From Henricia sp. BOLD:AAB3569 (taxonomy: Eukaryota; Echinodermata; Asteroidea; Spinulosida; Echinasteridae), in contig JBBELK010000298.1 in assembly GCA_037783545.1 (NCBI GenBank), positions 3,906,001 to 3,970,000 on the forward strand: 64,000 nt of DNA. The letters run 5' to 3'. Below, piece by piece: positions 1 to 19,145 of the stretch. Numbering within the stretch: the stretch's first letter is position 1; each line of letters opens with the position of its first letter. The notes below the pieces were generated by a model. It worked only from the letters and a program-made list of their open reading frames with translations, was not told the DNA's origin and searched no databases. The position numbers and the translations under genes were made by a program.

Positions 1-1418
1 CAGGCTGCGTTCGGGCGTGCAGTTCTCGTTACTCGGGAGTTAATGCGTGCGCATTGCACTCGGGTCACATAACGCGAACGGCAAATCCGCAGTCCGCGTG
101 CGCGAATGGCAATCAGTGAAGATGGCCGTCTCTTGCCGTCACTGCACAAAAAAATGCCGTTTCATTGCTCACAAGAAACTAAGGAAATACAGGCCGTAAG
201 TCGTGAGAACCTTTGATGCCGTCTAAAACAAACCTTAGTAAGTTATTGTTTCAGTTATTGAGTTGACACGTTGAGCAAATTCACCAAAAATCCCATCCAT
301 GTTCCACCATCTTCGTACAAATCACATGACACTTGACAGGAGTACGAGCACACTCCTCATTTGTTGGGGAGTAGTGAAAGCATACTCTCACTGACCCGAG
401 TGTCGTTATTCTTGCCGTTCACGCGCGCAGGAGTATAACTCGTGTTACACGAGTACACGCAGCCACAATGACCTATGCTGCACGCGTGGGAACAAAAAAA
501 GCTGAACGTATCGTTAAACTGTCGTGCAAAGTGCAAAAAAATAAAACTAGTGCTCAACTTACGAGGGTGGACCGAATGTTTGGCCTAACTAGGCCTTCGT
601 CAGGGTGGTTGTGGGTCTTTGCACTACAGTTTAACAGTTAAAGCTGCATTGCTTACATCTGAACGTATCGCGCATGTTACTGCCAACAAACATGGCGGAA
701 ACCACTGCATTGTGACGTTGCATGACATCACATTCCGCGACGGTACAATCTTAGGCTGCGTTCGGGCGTGTACTCGTGTTAACACGAGTTATACTCCTGC
801 GCGCGTGAACGGCAAGAATAACGACACTCGGGTCAGTGAGAGTATGCTCTCACTACTCCCCAACAAATGGGGAGTGTGCTCGTACTCCTGTCAAGTGTCA
901 TGTGATTTGTACGAAGATGGTGGAATATGGGTGGGATTTTTGGTGAATTTGCCCAACGTGTCAACTCAATAACTGAAACAATAACCAGGCGCGGATCCAG
1001 AGGGGGGGTTTTGGGGGTCAAAACTCCCCCTGCTCCGACACCAAAAAATATAATGTAATGCATTTTTGTGCGTGTCCGCCTGTCCGAAACGAGCCGACAT
1101 AAAAATCTGATGGGCAAAACCCCTCCCTGGTGGCAAAACCCCCTCCTGGAAAAATTCCTGGATCCGCCACTGATAACTCACTAAGGTTTGTTTTAGACGG
1201 CATCAAAGGTTCTCACGACTTACGGCCTGTATTTCCTCAGTTTCTTGTGAGCAATGAAACGGCATTTTTGTGTGTGCAGTGACGGCAAGAGACGGCCATC
1301 TTCACTGATTGCCATTCGCGCACGCGGACTGCGGATTTGCCGTTCGCGTTATGTGACCCGAGTGCAATGCGCACGCATTACTCCCGAGTAACGAGAACTG
1401 CACGCCCGAACGCAGCCC
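1..1418. mobile_element. Large foldback transposon, left edge at the window start
   Basis: Bases 3-470 and 752-1417 are inverted copies of each other, interrupted on the right by the insert 986-1172. Each roughly 470-base arm itself begins and ends with the word GGCTGCG, often extended to GGCTGCGTTCGGGCGTG, so the structure looks like two inverted copies of one TIR element. The loop 471-751 has its own smaller inverted repeat (about 511-530 against 618-638). No transposase frame is seen. Confidence 0.85.
986..1172. mobile_element. 187-bp TIR element with 5-bp target duplication (copy A)
   Basis: Starts CAGGCGCGGATCC and ends GGATCCGCCACTG. It is flanked on both sides by ATAAC (981-985, 1173-1177). 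The other arm of the foldback (about 229-260) preserves the empty site. A second copy lies at 15539-15729. The 5-bp duplication and CAG ends suggest a hAT-like non-autonomous element; the family is not proven. Confidence 0.85.
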
Positions 1419-1529
1419 TTGTGTGTAAACTCTGTCACACACAGCTTGTACCCAAAGCATGGTAGCTATAGCGCACATTACCGTAGCTATAGCGGGATGA
1501 CGGATAGCGTTGTGTTTGTAATAAGTGGG

Positions 1530-1785
1530 GTACCGTGGCCGAGCGGTTTAGGTCATTGACTCGCAATCATAGGTGAAAACTTGGGGTTGCAGGTTCGAAC
1601 CTCCCCACGGCTACGGTACCTGTGCCCTTGGGCCAGGCACTCAACCACACGTGCTCCATCCTTCGGAAGGGATGTAAAGCCGTTGGTCCAGTGTGTTAGG
1701 TAATATAGAAACGCACTCTAAAGATCCCACAGCATTCTTTCGTGAAGAGCAAAGGGGATCATCCCCGGTGTCTCTGGCCATTTCT
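1530..1785 (+). mobile_element. tRNA-derived SINE
   Basis: A class II (Ser/Leu-like) tRNA head has A-box TGGCCGAGCGG at 1536-1546 and B-box GGTTCGAACC at 1592-1601, with acceptor arms CCGTGG and CCACGG. The anticodon stem is broken, so it is not a working tRNA. The following body (CCTTGGGCCAGGCACT, then CTTCGGAAGGGATGT and GCCGTTGGTCC) matches the kind of SINE body common in marine invertebrates. Confidence 0.75.
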
Positions 1786-2267
1786 AATTATAATTCTTCA
1801 TGGGTTTGCGCACTGCGATCGATGTGCGTGGAGTGCAATCCACGCTGCTGCCGGCCATTATATCCATGTCGACATGTGTGTGCAAAGCTCCATTTAATAC
1901 ATTCCTTTCTGTTTGTCTGGCTGTCAGTGTCATCATGCCGTTTGTAGTGATACAAATCAGAGGCAATTCAGTCAATATTCTTAAGCCTTGGCCTGAACGT
2001 CGGGGAAACGTGCACACTTCGAGGCCTATAAAATATAAAATGCCCTGACGGACCATTTTTCCACAAGGGTTCTGATGAGAAACAATTAATTTGTTTTATG
2101 TAGCCTCAACTGAATGTTTATTTTATAAGGAAAACTAATGTGCTGCAGTTAGTATCATGAACGTTGACAAACCGGCTTTGTTGTAATTGTCCAACCATAC
2201 AACGCTACACACAGCTGAATGGAATCATTGAGGTGAAGTAGCGCCATGGACCGTACGTATGTTTAGT
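1786..2267. other. Intergenic stretch, nothing recognised
   Basis: Only short frames on both strands without splice or family support. No repeat copy was found elsewhere in the window. Confidence 0.5.
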
Positions 2268-2640
2268 ATGGAATTCCATTTACGACAGAAGGCGTCGCCT
2301 CATCAAAGGGCGACGGCGACGCAGGGGCGACGGCGACGGCGACGCAGGGGCGACGGTGACGGCGACGCCTGTAGGCGCGTCGCCGTCGCCGTCGTATCTT
2401 TTCCCATTGCCTGTGTACAGTGCCTTGCCTGCCGTAGTCCGTCGCGTCGTGCCGTCGCCCGCATTGTCGCCCGTCGCGTCGTGCCGTCGCCTGTCGCGTC
2501 GTGCCGTCGCGTCGACCTTGCTTTGGGGGTTGTGTGATTTGTGCGTACTTCATTCCGTCGCGTCGTGCCGTCGCCCTTTTCGTCGCCGTCGCCGTCGCCC
2601 TTTGATGAGGCGACGCCATCTGTCGTAAATGGAATTCCAT
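2268..2640. mobile_element. 373-bp TIR element filled with GACGGC repeats
   Basis: Terminal inverted repeats of about 50 bases begin with the 12-bp palindrome ATGGAATTCCAT, followed by TTACGACAGA. The interior is a degenerate GACGGC/GCCGTC tandem array, which gives Arg-rich spurious frames in several readings. No coding capacity is credible. Confidence 0.8.
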
Positions 2641-2819
2641 CGTTTTGTGTAGCGATGTAGTAATTTAATAACGGTACAAAAAATATACAGTTGGTTGAAT
2701 CATGGAGGAAGGAGGCAAGTTTTGGTTAAATGGTTTATTCATCAGCTGTGCTACTAGGTCAGTCGGAATTTCCTCGTCCGTGTAATGTTAAGGAGATGTT
2801 TTCTGGGATCTTAACTCAA

Positions 2820-3050
2820 CATGACTACAGAAATAATTAAGAGATATTGGATGACTTTTCCACTCGTAATATATTTAATTCAAAACAACCAACTAAAATA
2901 TACATGGAATCCAATGTGTGACCTCCAGCGTCAAAACCCAACGACTATACTGACTACCAAAGGCCACGCCCAAACTATTTATAGTTCCTACAAAACATAG
3001 TTCCCACAAAATATAGTTCCTACAAAATATAGTTCCATAACATATGCCGT
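2820..3050. repeat. Dispersed repeat with minisatellite tail (copy 1)
   Basis: Direct repeat of 3676-4003, sharing GACTACAGAAATAATTAAG through GTGTGACCTCCAGCG, and ending in a few 17-bp units of the type TATAGTTCCYACAAAA. The two copies are about 850 bases apart. Confidence 0.8.
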
Positions 3051-3675
3051 CTCTCTCAAGAATCGACTCTGTCAATTCCTATAAATGTATATGCATATTA
3101 TTATATGTAAAATTCCCAAGTAAGTTGCGTGCAAGACCCGAAACCTCTACACATAATATGTGATGTTAAAATTGCCGGCCGGGCTTAAATTGGTAAATGT
3201 TTTCAAGGTCTCACACCACAGCTTTTAAATCGGAATCATACATGAGAAAAATCCAAATTGATTACCTAATTGAGAAAATCTTGTACATCCAACAGGCCTT
3301 TTAAAATCAGTAATTTTAAGTTCCTAATAAATTTACTAAATAATTTAATGTCTCCAAACCAAATATAAACTAACCGTTTTTCATAAACACAAAATACGCG
3401 ATTCCGGTAGCTCTTGTTTTGAGATTTATAACATTATTTATACTTTAAACATATTTACAATACACCGATGACTTACACTTAGTTCCATAAAATTATTTAG
3501 TAATTCGCACAGGATGAGTTTTCAAGTAATCTAATGTTACATCATTTAAATGCTCTACTGGTTCCCAAGTATTATACTTAGGAGGAAAGTTCTTCCATTT
3601 GGATTGCATGGTGCCCCAAGCACGTTTCAACGAGTTATGCATGAAATTCTTTACTAGGTGTGACAAAGGTCACAA
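3051..3675. other. AT-rich spacer between the direct repeats
   Basis: No frame, splice site pair or repeat recognised. The spacer shows none of the primer-binding or polypurine signals expected if the flanking repeats were LTRs. Confidence 0.4.
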
Positions 3676-4003
3676 ATGACTACAGAAATAATTAAGAGAT
3701 ATTGGATGACTTTTCCACTCGTAATATATTTAATTCAAAACAACCAACTAAAACATAGGCCTACATGGAATCCAATGTGTGACCTCCAGCGTCAAAACCC
3801 AACGACTACTGACTACCAAAGTTGTTGTTGTTGTATATTTTATGGCAACTAAGGCCCTTTATGCCAGACTACCAAAGGCCACGCCCAAACTATTTATAGT
3901 TCCTACAAAATATAGTTCCTACAAAACATAGTTCCCACAAAACATAGTTCCCACAAAATATAGTTCCCACAAAACATAGTTCCCACAAAATATAGTTCCA
4001 TAA
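3676..4003. repeat. Dispersed repeat with minisatellite tail (copy 2)
   Basis: Second copy of the 2820-3050 repeat, with a roughly 50-base insertion around 3820-3868 (GTTGTTGTTGTTG start). The 17-bp TATAGTTCCCACAAAA-type minisatellite is expanded at 3890-4003. Confidence 0.8.
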
Positions 4004-5582
4004 CAGTAACACCCAAAATACTTAACCAGAGCTACACAGTAAGAATCCTTATGATTGGTAAAAACCCCCATTGCTGGGGGTTTTCTGGGAAAGACTCGGG
4101 TGTCTAACCCATTACATGGCCGCAAATGCTGGCTAAAACTCGGACGTTACGAAATATTGTTCGTCCGTTTCACAGACGAACGACTCAAAAACGAAGCTCG
4201 GAGCGCGAGAAAGTTAACTTTTTACCCACGCGCGCGCGACCTATAATAACAACTATATTAATGCGCCACAGTGAAATACGTTCGTAAATTGTACGTCCAG
4301 ACAAGGCACAAATTATCAAATAATATATCAAGTATGTTATCATAATGAAGATAAGCATAAACTGTCAATACAGGGAGTCTAGCTTACACAATTTTGTCAT
4401 AAACCCAGGCACTAACTTAGTTCTTAGCTCATGAATACATTAAGGTAGTGACACATTTTCCTTGCGTGGGAAAAATATGCAAATGAATTTGCATAAAGAT
4501 CAATATGAATAATATGCTAATGTGCATTACAATTACATGTATTTCAAGGAGGTCGCAATTTCCGATCCCCTACATTAAGATCAGTAAATCGAAACATTCT
4601 GAACCTCAAAATTTGGGACGTTTTGTGAGGTTAAAGTACCTGGATACAAGTCAATCGTAATACAAAATCACACATGGATTTGGCTGGAAAAAAAATTGAA
4701 AAGTAAATAAACTTTGTGTTGAGCACATATTTCTGTACTGGACAGCTCCATGAACTTTGTACCTGGCGCTGTTTAGCACAAATTTGCTGAGCACAGATTT
4801 TATTAATGAATTACTTTGTAAGATGAGGAACCAGCTAAATTTGTATTTTCAAATTGTGCTTAAAAACAGTATCAACATTTTAGTTACATTTTATCAACAT
4901 TTTGTCAGGCAACCAACTTTTGTAATATAAAGCAGATAAACTATGTGCAAGTAATGTTTCGTGCCAATAGCGCCATGAAATTGGCCCCTGGAGTTCAGAA
5001 AGATTTTTCCCTTTTGTTCAATACTTCATTGCACCATCACTGCTGTCCTCATCTTTTGCAATGTCAGTCGTCATCAAAGTCATCATTATTTTTAAAGCCC
5101 CAAAATTTTACTTCACGAGCAGACAAGAAAAAGAAAACTAAAATTGTTGATAGCAAGGTAACAATCACATGATATGGCATCTTTGTGGAAGAAAACTGCT
5201 AACTGAAGGTGTTTTAAAGGAACACGTTGCCTTCAGATTTCACGAAATCTCACGTTTGAGGGTGTTCCTTATACTTATTAAGAGTTGTTCTTGCAATAAA
5301 ACACATTTAATGTGTTATAATTAGTGAATGGTAATGTAAAAAAACAAACACTGACCTCTGACCCCCACTACATGTCCCGCGAAATGTATACGTATTTCAA
5401 GCCGTCAATACGATCGTCCGGGTAGTGGGCAAAATGCAGCGACGAACAGGAGTTAGGCTGGCGCCGTAGCCAGTGGTCAGGTAAACCTATCAGATGAACG
5501 CAAGGTACCATACCATTCTCCGCCTCCCGAGACATGTGTGAAATGTGAACACACACACACACACACAGACTGGCTGTCAAAA
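4004..5582. other. Intergenic, one dispersed repeat
   Basis: About 4930-5215 resembles 31893-32050 (shared ATTTTACTTCACGAGC and CAACTGAAGGTG-like words), a dispersed repeat. The rest shows no gene. A short (AC)n run lies at 5549-5568. Confidence 0.4.
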
Positions 5583-5647
5583 ATGGATCGTCAAGAGAAC
5601 ACAGCAGACGCGTCAAAAAAGAAAAAACGAAAACCTCGCCAATCAGG
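5583..5647 (+). CDS. Possible first coding exon, basic peptide
   Basis: ATG in good context (AAAATGG) opens 21 codons plus two bases: MDRQENTADASKKKKRKPRQ, then S and a donor GGTAAGA. The Lys/Arg run looks like a nuclear localisation signal. The next exon is not established; splicing to TTTCAG at 5979-5984 would give only a few more codons before a stop. No family is recognised. Confidence 0.25.
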
Positions 5648-5844
5648 GTAAGAATATTGTCATGGGACAAACCGATAGAAAGGACTTGGATGATTTATAC
5701 CCAATGGTTATTGTAGACACGAATTAAAAAAACAGGCACATCACACGCAACGGAGGAAGGAAAAATAATTTCTTAATTTTTTAATGAAATAATTGTTCAG
5801 AAGTATTTCAACAGCTGCGACTGGAAATAAGACTAATATAATTT

Positions 5845-5892
5845 CTCCGCCATTTATGGGAGTCAAGATTTTGACTCCCATAAATGGCGGAG
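5845..5892. repeat. Perfect 22-bp hairpin
   Basis: Arms 5845-5866 and 5871-5892 (CTCCGCCATTTATGGGAGTC and its complement) are exact, with a 4-base loop GATT. This could be the fused ends of a deleted TIR element or a cruciform. Confidence 0.85.
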
Positions 5893-6365
5893 CGTGCTGC
5901 TTCGAGAAATTACGCAAAATTGAAGCATTTCTAAGGCACGTTTGTGTGGATCATTAATCTTCTACTTTTTAAACATCTTTCAGATCGTGCTCATTATACT
6001 TCAAACGCTTGTAATAGCCCAAAAACGCCCAATAAAGCGCAACCCGAAGGCAACGTTTCCTTTAAGTTTGGAAAACATTTTTTTACCTTTCATGCATGTG
6101 GCTTAAATTTATACAAGGCTCTTTATCAACATATTACTACGACTGTAATTGTGGGGAAATAAAATTATTTAACACTTTATTAAACAGCTTTAACCCGCAA
6201 AGCATTGTCATGACAATTCAGTGATTTCTTTAGAGCGTATTGTACCTGTAGGTGATTGCACAACACATATACAATGGAGAAATGAACTGATTGCATAATA
6301 CACACAATGAGGGAATGGAATGACAAGAATGCGAGTCAAGTAGCGTAGATAACAAGGAAATACAA

Positions 6366-6371
6366 TTTATT
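6366..6371 (-). terminator. Polyadenylation signal AATAAA of the minus-strand exon
   Basis: TTTATT on the + strand reads AATAAA on the minus strand, about 60 bases after the stop of the unidentified exon. Confidence 0.45.
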
Positions 6372-6427
6372 ACTTGTACTGTAACACTTATGTAATGCTG
6401 CTGTTCCTAATTTTAAAGGTTTTCCAG

Positions 6428-6585
6428 TCATGTAATGTCTTGAAGTTGCTGCCAGTGGTGGGTATCACCTTCATGCCATTTGGGAACGACTTTCACCTTC
6501 GCGGGTCCATCTCCTATTGGGAATGAGTGGACATGGGTTGGCTGCTCTCTTCCAAATGCCAAATACACCTCTTCGGGAGAATAAT
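6428..6585 (-). CDS. Terminal exon of an unidentified minus-strand gene
   Basis: Read on the minus strand, a strong acceptor (run of T, CCCCTAG) is followed by 158 bases: two bases completing a codon, then 51 codons and TGA at 6430-6428. The peptide begins YSPEEVYLAFGREQPTHVHS and ends HHWQQLQDIT. An AATAAA on the same strand at 6371-6366 lies about 60 bases past the stop. Acceptor, open frame, stop and poly(A) signal together argue for a real 3' exon. The family is not recognised. The preceding exon must end one base into a codon; it was not identified with certainty (see 13795-13831). Confidence 0.55.
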
Positions 6586-9334
6586 CTAGGGGAAAAAAAC
6601 AATTAACTAATTAAAAAAAAAAATTGTTGTCATTATTTAATATCTACATTCTTCAAAATCGATGCTTAGAATACAGACGTTAAAACAATTTTAGACGTTA
6701 AAACAAGTGTAATACAATTGTAGATCACTTGATGAATACCTGGTTGGTGACTTTTCGGAACCAAATTCAAAAGTTGCTTTTGTCAAATGTGACGGCGTCT
6801 TTTCAGGATATATCTAATTTACTCTGGAAAGCGCTTCAGAATAATGTATGGGTCTCAGTTTTCGAGCTCAAAATAGCCCAACAGAGCCGATGTGTCCCTA
6901 TAAAATATGTCGCTCGTATTATTCTTGAATTTGCATGCACAAACGTAAACTTTTTAGAATTATTGCGGACTTAATTCCTTACCCCTTTACGCGCGCATGA
7001 TACGAGCAATAATTTTCAAGCATTTGTCAATAATGGGGTCACTTTTTTTTCTGTTAAGCGGGCCACGTCGTCATGTCTGCTGAAACCATTGAGATATGTA
7101 AATCTTTGGCTGAAACATGGAGTATATTTATTTATATACCACATCCAACAGCGGAGAGACCGCCAATTACAGGAATGGGAGCAAGTGTGGTTGAGTGCCT
7201 TGCTCAAGGGCACATGTGCCACAACCCGTCATTCTACATTCTAGTACTAGCACAGGAACTTAAGTTCGACGCACTAGACCGCTCGGCCATAACACCCCAC
7301 TTAGGAAACGTTTTAAGAAAAGCGTTTTATCTTTGGTCTGTTTTAAGTTCGCTCGCGAACATGTTTCTGGTAATGTTGGCGACGGAAAACAGGCGCGTCT
7401 GATGGTTTACTTTTAGGATTCGGCATGATGTTCTTTGAGGCCACGGATGCGATCCGTAGAGGACATCGTCAAACGCACACTTGTCGAGCGATAGCGCCCT
7501 CTTTCGATAATGTCGGGTCAATAATAGTCTGGCATACAAGAAAATTACTGTGTAACTTTAATTTAGATCTGTCCTCGGTGCGTGAGGCAGGTGTATAGAC
7601 TTCTTTAAGCTTTATGCGCTCGTTTTTTTTCACTCAACCGCGGGAAAGGGTCAGTATATTTCTTGACATTTATCAACGTTTCTATTCTTAAAATCACTTG
7701 TCTTTAATCACGAACTGTACTTCGTAATATAGCGTCCTTATTTTCTCTAGAGGTTTAATTTTTGAAGTAATCATTATCACTTTTCACAATTTTTGTTGTG
7801 TTGGTAAAAAAGATGACCGGTTTGAGCTGGTTTGGCCGAGCTTTTCGCACACGAGTGATTGCGCCATGCGGAATGTGGTAAACGTGACTTGTGAAACTTG
7901 TGTGTATGTTGAGGAGAACGTGATATGTGAATCTTTATCCTCTCAATCTCCAAACATCCTCTCGCCTGCCAATGTAAAAATTGTTTTTTTTTATAGTGAT
8001 GGTACTATTGATGTATGTTTATTGTCCATTTTTGTTGGTTTCAGACGCGTCGACAGGCTAAGCGTGATTGGCAAATAATTTGACCGTTTGCCGGCTTTTG
8101 ATTCGATTTTTAGGCAGCTTGACAAAGACATGGTTTTCTTGTGTGCCATCTGAACATGGTGTATGTAGTTTTGCATTACACACTAGCCTATATCTTTGTG
8201 CAACAAAAGAGTGCATTTTCTGTAAAAAAATTATTAGGCCTACTCATACTAGGCCTAGGTCATGTAGGTAGGGACTTTAAATTCCATGATGTCATTGGCC
8301 GCACGGTTGTGACACTTATTATTGTTCAAATATGTAACCGAAGTTCACAAGTTTGATGGCCTGCTACTAGCCCAGGTTGGACGTCCTCTTCATTGCACTA
8401 CGAGTGACATCCAGGTTACGATGTCTCTAAACAGGGGGACTGAAACTTCCACATAATTTTTAAGCTATATTACCTTTTAATGGACGTCGAATTTATGTCC
8501 ATACATGTATATGCTCTTGAAGGACATGATAATAAATAACTATTGAATTTAAGACTAACCAAGAAAAAAAAGCGTGCTTCGTGTCAAAGAGGGCGCTTTG
8601 CATCACAAAAACAATTTTTGAAGTTGCTGTCTATTCATTTTCATTGACGATTCCGCACGTAAATTTGACGCATTTTAACAAGCATAAAAACAGCAACCGC
8701 TTGATGATTTTTTGCAATAAAAGCATTTTAAAAATCTGTTGCAACTGGTCTGTTGTGTGAAAGTGGTTTTAACTCAAAAATTGAGTGACACTTTCGTCTG
8801 CTCGATCGAGACACATTCGCCCCTGTACCTTGCTTGTTAGAAAACATTTGATTGGCTAAATACTAGTCTGTTGTCGAGCCCATACTATAGCCAATAGATG
8901 TCCATGTTATATCCTAACCCTGTAAATTGTGCCTTGGATCTTGGGAATTGGAGAGTGCCAGTGTTTTCTTCCTCCATGATTGAGTCTAGTGATCGTCTAT
9001 GTGTTGTGCTAATTAGCGGCGGATAATCGGACTTGTGATTAAAATAAAGGATGTGCTAAAGTAGGGGACTGTGAAAATCTATTCTTTGGAACATTATTTA
9101 ACCATCTACCGCAGCATTTTACATTAAAGCGTGTAAATTATTCACACTTCTGCCTTGAAGTTGGAAGTTACAATTTCAGGCGAGTTTTAAGGGTTAAAAG
9201 CGTCGCTAAATTGAGCGACTTCGCTCAGTTAAGCGACACATTAACATAAAATTATTTAAAGACACGTGACACATCAGCAGCCAGATGCAGCCATTGCGTT
9301 GTATCATCAAACAAAAAATTTAATCAGTTTATAT
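6586..9334. other. Long stretch without a recognised gene
   Basis: It should contain the upstream exon(s) of the minus-strand gene ending at 6428, but none could be assigned. GAGGGCGC-type octamers occur at 7494-7501 and 8589-8596. A word shared with syntaxin intron 1 (TGTAGGTAGGGACTT) lies near 8264. Confidence 0.35.
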
Positions 9335-9738
9335 GGTTTTTTTTTTCGTATACATTGAACAAAGATTTTAAGGAAATTACCTCCTGGAATTAACACATAA
9401 TGTAATTTTAAGATATACTTCCCACTTGCACTTTTGTCGCAAATGTTGCTTTTCTGTAGAAAAATCACGTTTTCATATTCAAAAATTGCCTTCAGTTAGT
9501 GCACAAGATAACCATTCACGCGCGCGCGCAACGCCCTCTGTTGTCGCGCTTACTCACAGACCGCTCGCCACGTCATTTCGTGCATTACTTCATGCAGTAA
9601 TTTTATCATTTATTTATCTCGGAAATGCAACATTTGCGACGGGAGTCTCAGTGGGAAGTATATCTTAGAATTGAGTAAGCTATCGATTCCAATATATAAA
9701 TTCACCGAAATCCGTGTTCAATGTATATGAAAAAAAAT
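9335..9738. mobile_element. About 400-bp TIR element (copy 1)
   Basis: The outer ends TTCGTATACATTGAAC and its complement, and a second inner inverted pair (GATATACTTCCCACT with GCAAATGTTGC), define the element. An inverted, diverged copy is at 28995-29389. Confidence 0.8.
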
Positions 9739-10682
9739 CTGTTTATACTACAGGTCATGACAAGGCAAATCCTGGGTGTCCGTGCTGGTATTATATTGGG
9801 TCATTCTATGTCAATTCAACAAGCTTTTGGACCTGACCCTAACATATTGAAATAAAATTTGATGTGCTGATTGGACTCCTCGAGAAACGCTGAGAACTAA
9901 AATGTTGTCATTTGGTCAATGAATTTGAGATACGGGTTAACAAACTTTTGACTAATTAGCATGACCTGCTATGTTTGGACAGTTATATCTCTAAAAGTAA
10001 TGGCCCTAGAGAAATAAACTTTACATCTTAAGATGTAAAGATACAAACAGTGCGAGGCATATATTTGCTCATAAAACTGTAATCATCGGCCATAAGAAAC
10101 TTTAGAAGGCGGCCCTTTGCCGGCCAGTATTCAACCAAACGTTATTATATGAAACTTTGCTTGTGCAGTAGAAACTAGATGAGCTTGAGCCTGGAAGATC
10201 GTCGATCGTACTTTACTGAAAAGAAATGTAATGTAAAAGTATCGATACATTCATTAATTTTCAGGACAAACTCTCATGTGCGTCATTATACCTTCCTCTT
10301 GGATACATGTATTTGTGACAAAAATTAAAAACGCTCCAGTTAAATAAAAGCCACTTTATTCAACAGAACACAGAAAAACAAAATACAAAATACCAAAATG
10401 AGCATGTTTTGTCTAGTATAAATGAAATTATTGCCAAAAGAAAGTCGAAAAATTCGGCGTGAAATGGCTACAAATTGTCAACGAGAACCTGTGACCATGC
10501 CTAAGCACCGCCGCGTTGCCTAAAAGTTCCGTGACGATTTTAACCAAGTGTGGCGACCTCACGGACCTGGCGATTATACCGAAATTTACGTTAGACCTAC
10601 ATGTGGTCCAGACAAAAGTGTTACATGTAAATACAGAAATTTGATTCTTTTGTTTTCTTTTATAGAAATCCAATTAAATACA
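9739..10682. other. Upstream region of Ran
   Basis: No TATA box or promoter can be named with confidence. A possible 5'-UTR acceptor ends at 10665. A minus-strand frame at 10428-10673 has no family support. Confidence 0.35.
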
Positions 10683-18235
<7,553 letters not shown>

Positions 18236-18764
18236 AATCACAACCTCTTCATCAAGAAATATTGTAAACAGTGTTTTTTGTAATGTTATTTGGAATCACT
18301 CAACAGACTTAAAAGAAAAATCCCGTCGTGTAGAGATGTAATCTTTCTTTGATACATTTGTATTTAGTTTTTTTGGGTTTGTTGAAAGCCTGTATGATCC
18401 CTGGAGACTAAGTTTTGTAGGTGGAGAATGGGTCTCGGTTAGTTTTTTCATTTGTGGTAATGCTCAAGTGCCTTGGCGGACTTGGGGGAAAAGGTCATGT
18501 GACTGCTGGGACCCAATCAGGAATGCGTTGTAGAAAGGACACTGTTGCAAGAATCTTTTCACTTTTGTGCTGAACAAAAAAACACACTTTATAGGGAAGA
18601 ACAAAGGAATATAGGACAGTTTGAGAGTCGGGGACTTTATTATTCAGGATTGTTTGTATTTCTTTTGGCGGGGGAGGGGTGGGGTTGATGTGCGTTGATG
18701 TGCACAAGTTTTTGTAAACTCCCGCAGAAAAATAATTCTTAGATTTTCCTTCTGAAATAATAAA
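18236..18764 (+). other. Ran: Ran 3' UTR with polyadenylation signal
   Basis: About 530 bases without coding signal follow the Ran stop. AATAAA lies at 18759-18764, which is taken as the likely poly(A) signal. The mRNA end itself is not visible. Confidence 0.6.
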
Positions 18765-19145
18765 GCGCAGACAGTTGACACTTTCAGAACTTTTTCAAGT
18801 ATGTGATCATTCGTCAAGATTATTGGACAAGAAAAGTTGCCCTAACTACAATAAATCATGCTTTGTTTTAAAATGTCGTTTGTTGTAGAATCCACTGTCC
18901 GTGTATGCACAACTCAAATTTCTAAAGCCCAGATTGCTTTTTGTACGATATTTGCCCATTAGGTTCAATCTAATTTTTCCATTGACAAAAAATATATACC
19001 ACCTTAATTGTTCTTTATGGGAAAATCTTGGTACAGTGTTAATGTACAGGAATTAATAGCGTCTGTAAGTTTAAAGAGTGATGTTTTTTGTAAATACACG
19101 TAACCTGAAGAGGATAACAAATTTGGCAATTTGTTTACTTTACGT
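18765..19145. other. Intergenic, nothing recognised
   Basis: AT-rich, downstream of the Ran poly(A) signal. No frame or repeat assigned. Confidence 0.4.

Noticed and set aside
1532-1613. Functional tRNA-Ser/Leu gene
   Set aside because: A and B boxes are good but the anticodon stem does not pair and a SINE body follows directly.
2263-2640. Arg-rich proteins in several frames
   Set aside because: Translation of a GACGGC tandem repeat.
2820-4003. LTR retrotransposon with two LTRs
   Set aside because: The direct repeats lack TG/CA ends and target duplications, and nothing retroviral lies between; a dispersed repeat pair is simpler.
7073-7402. 109-codon + strand frame as a gene
   Set aside because: No recognisable family, low-complexity context and no matching splice partner.
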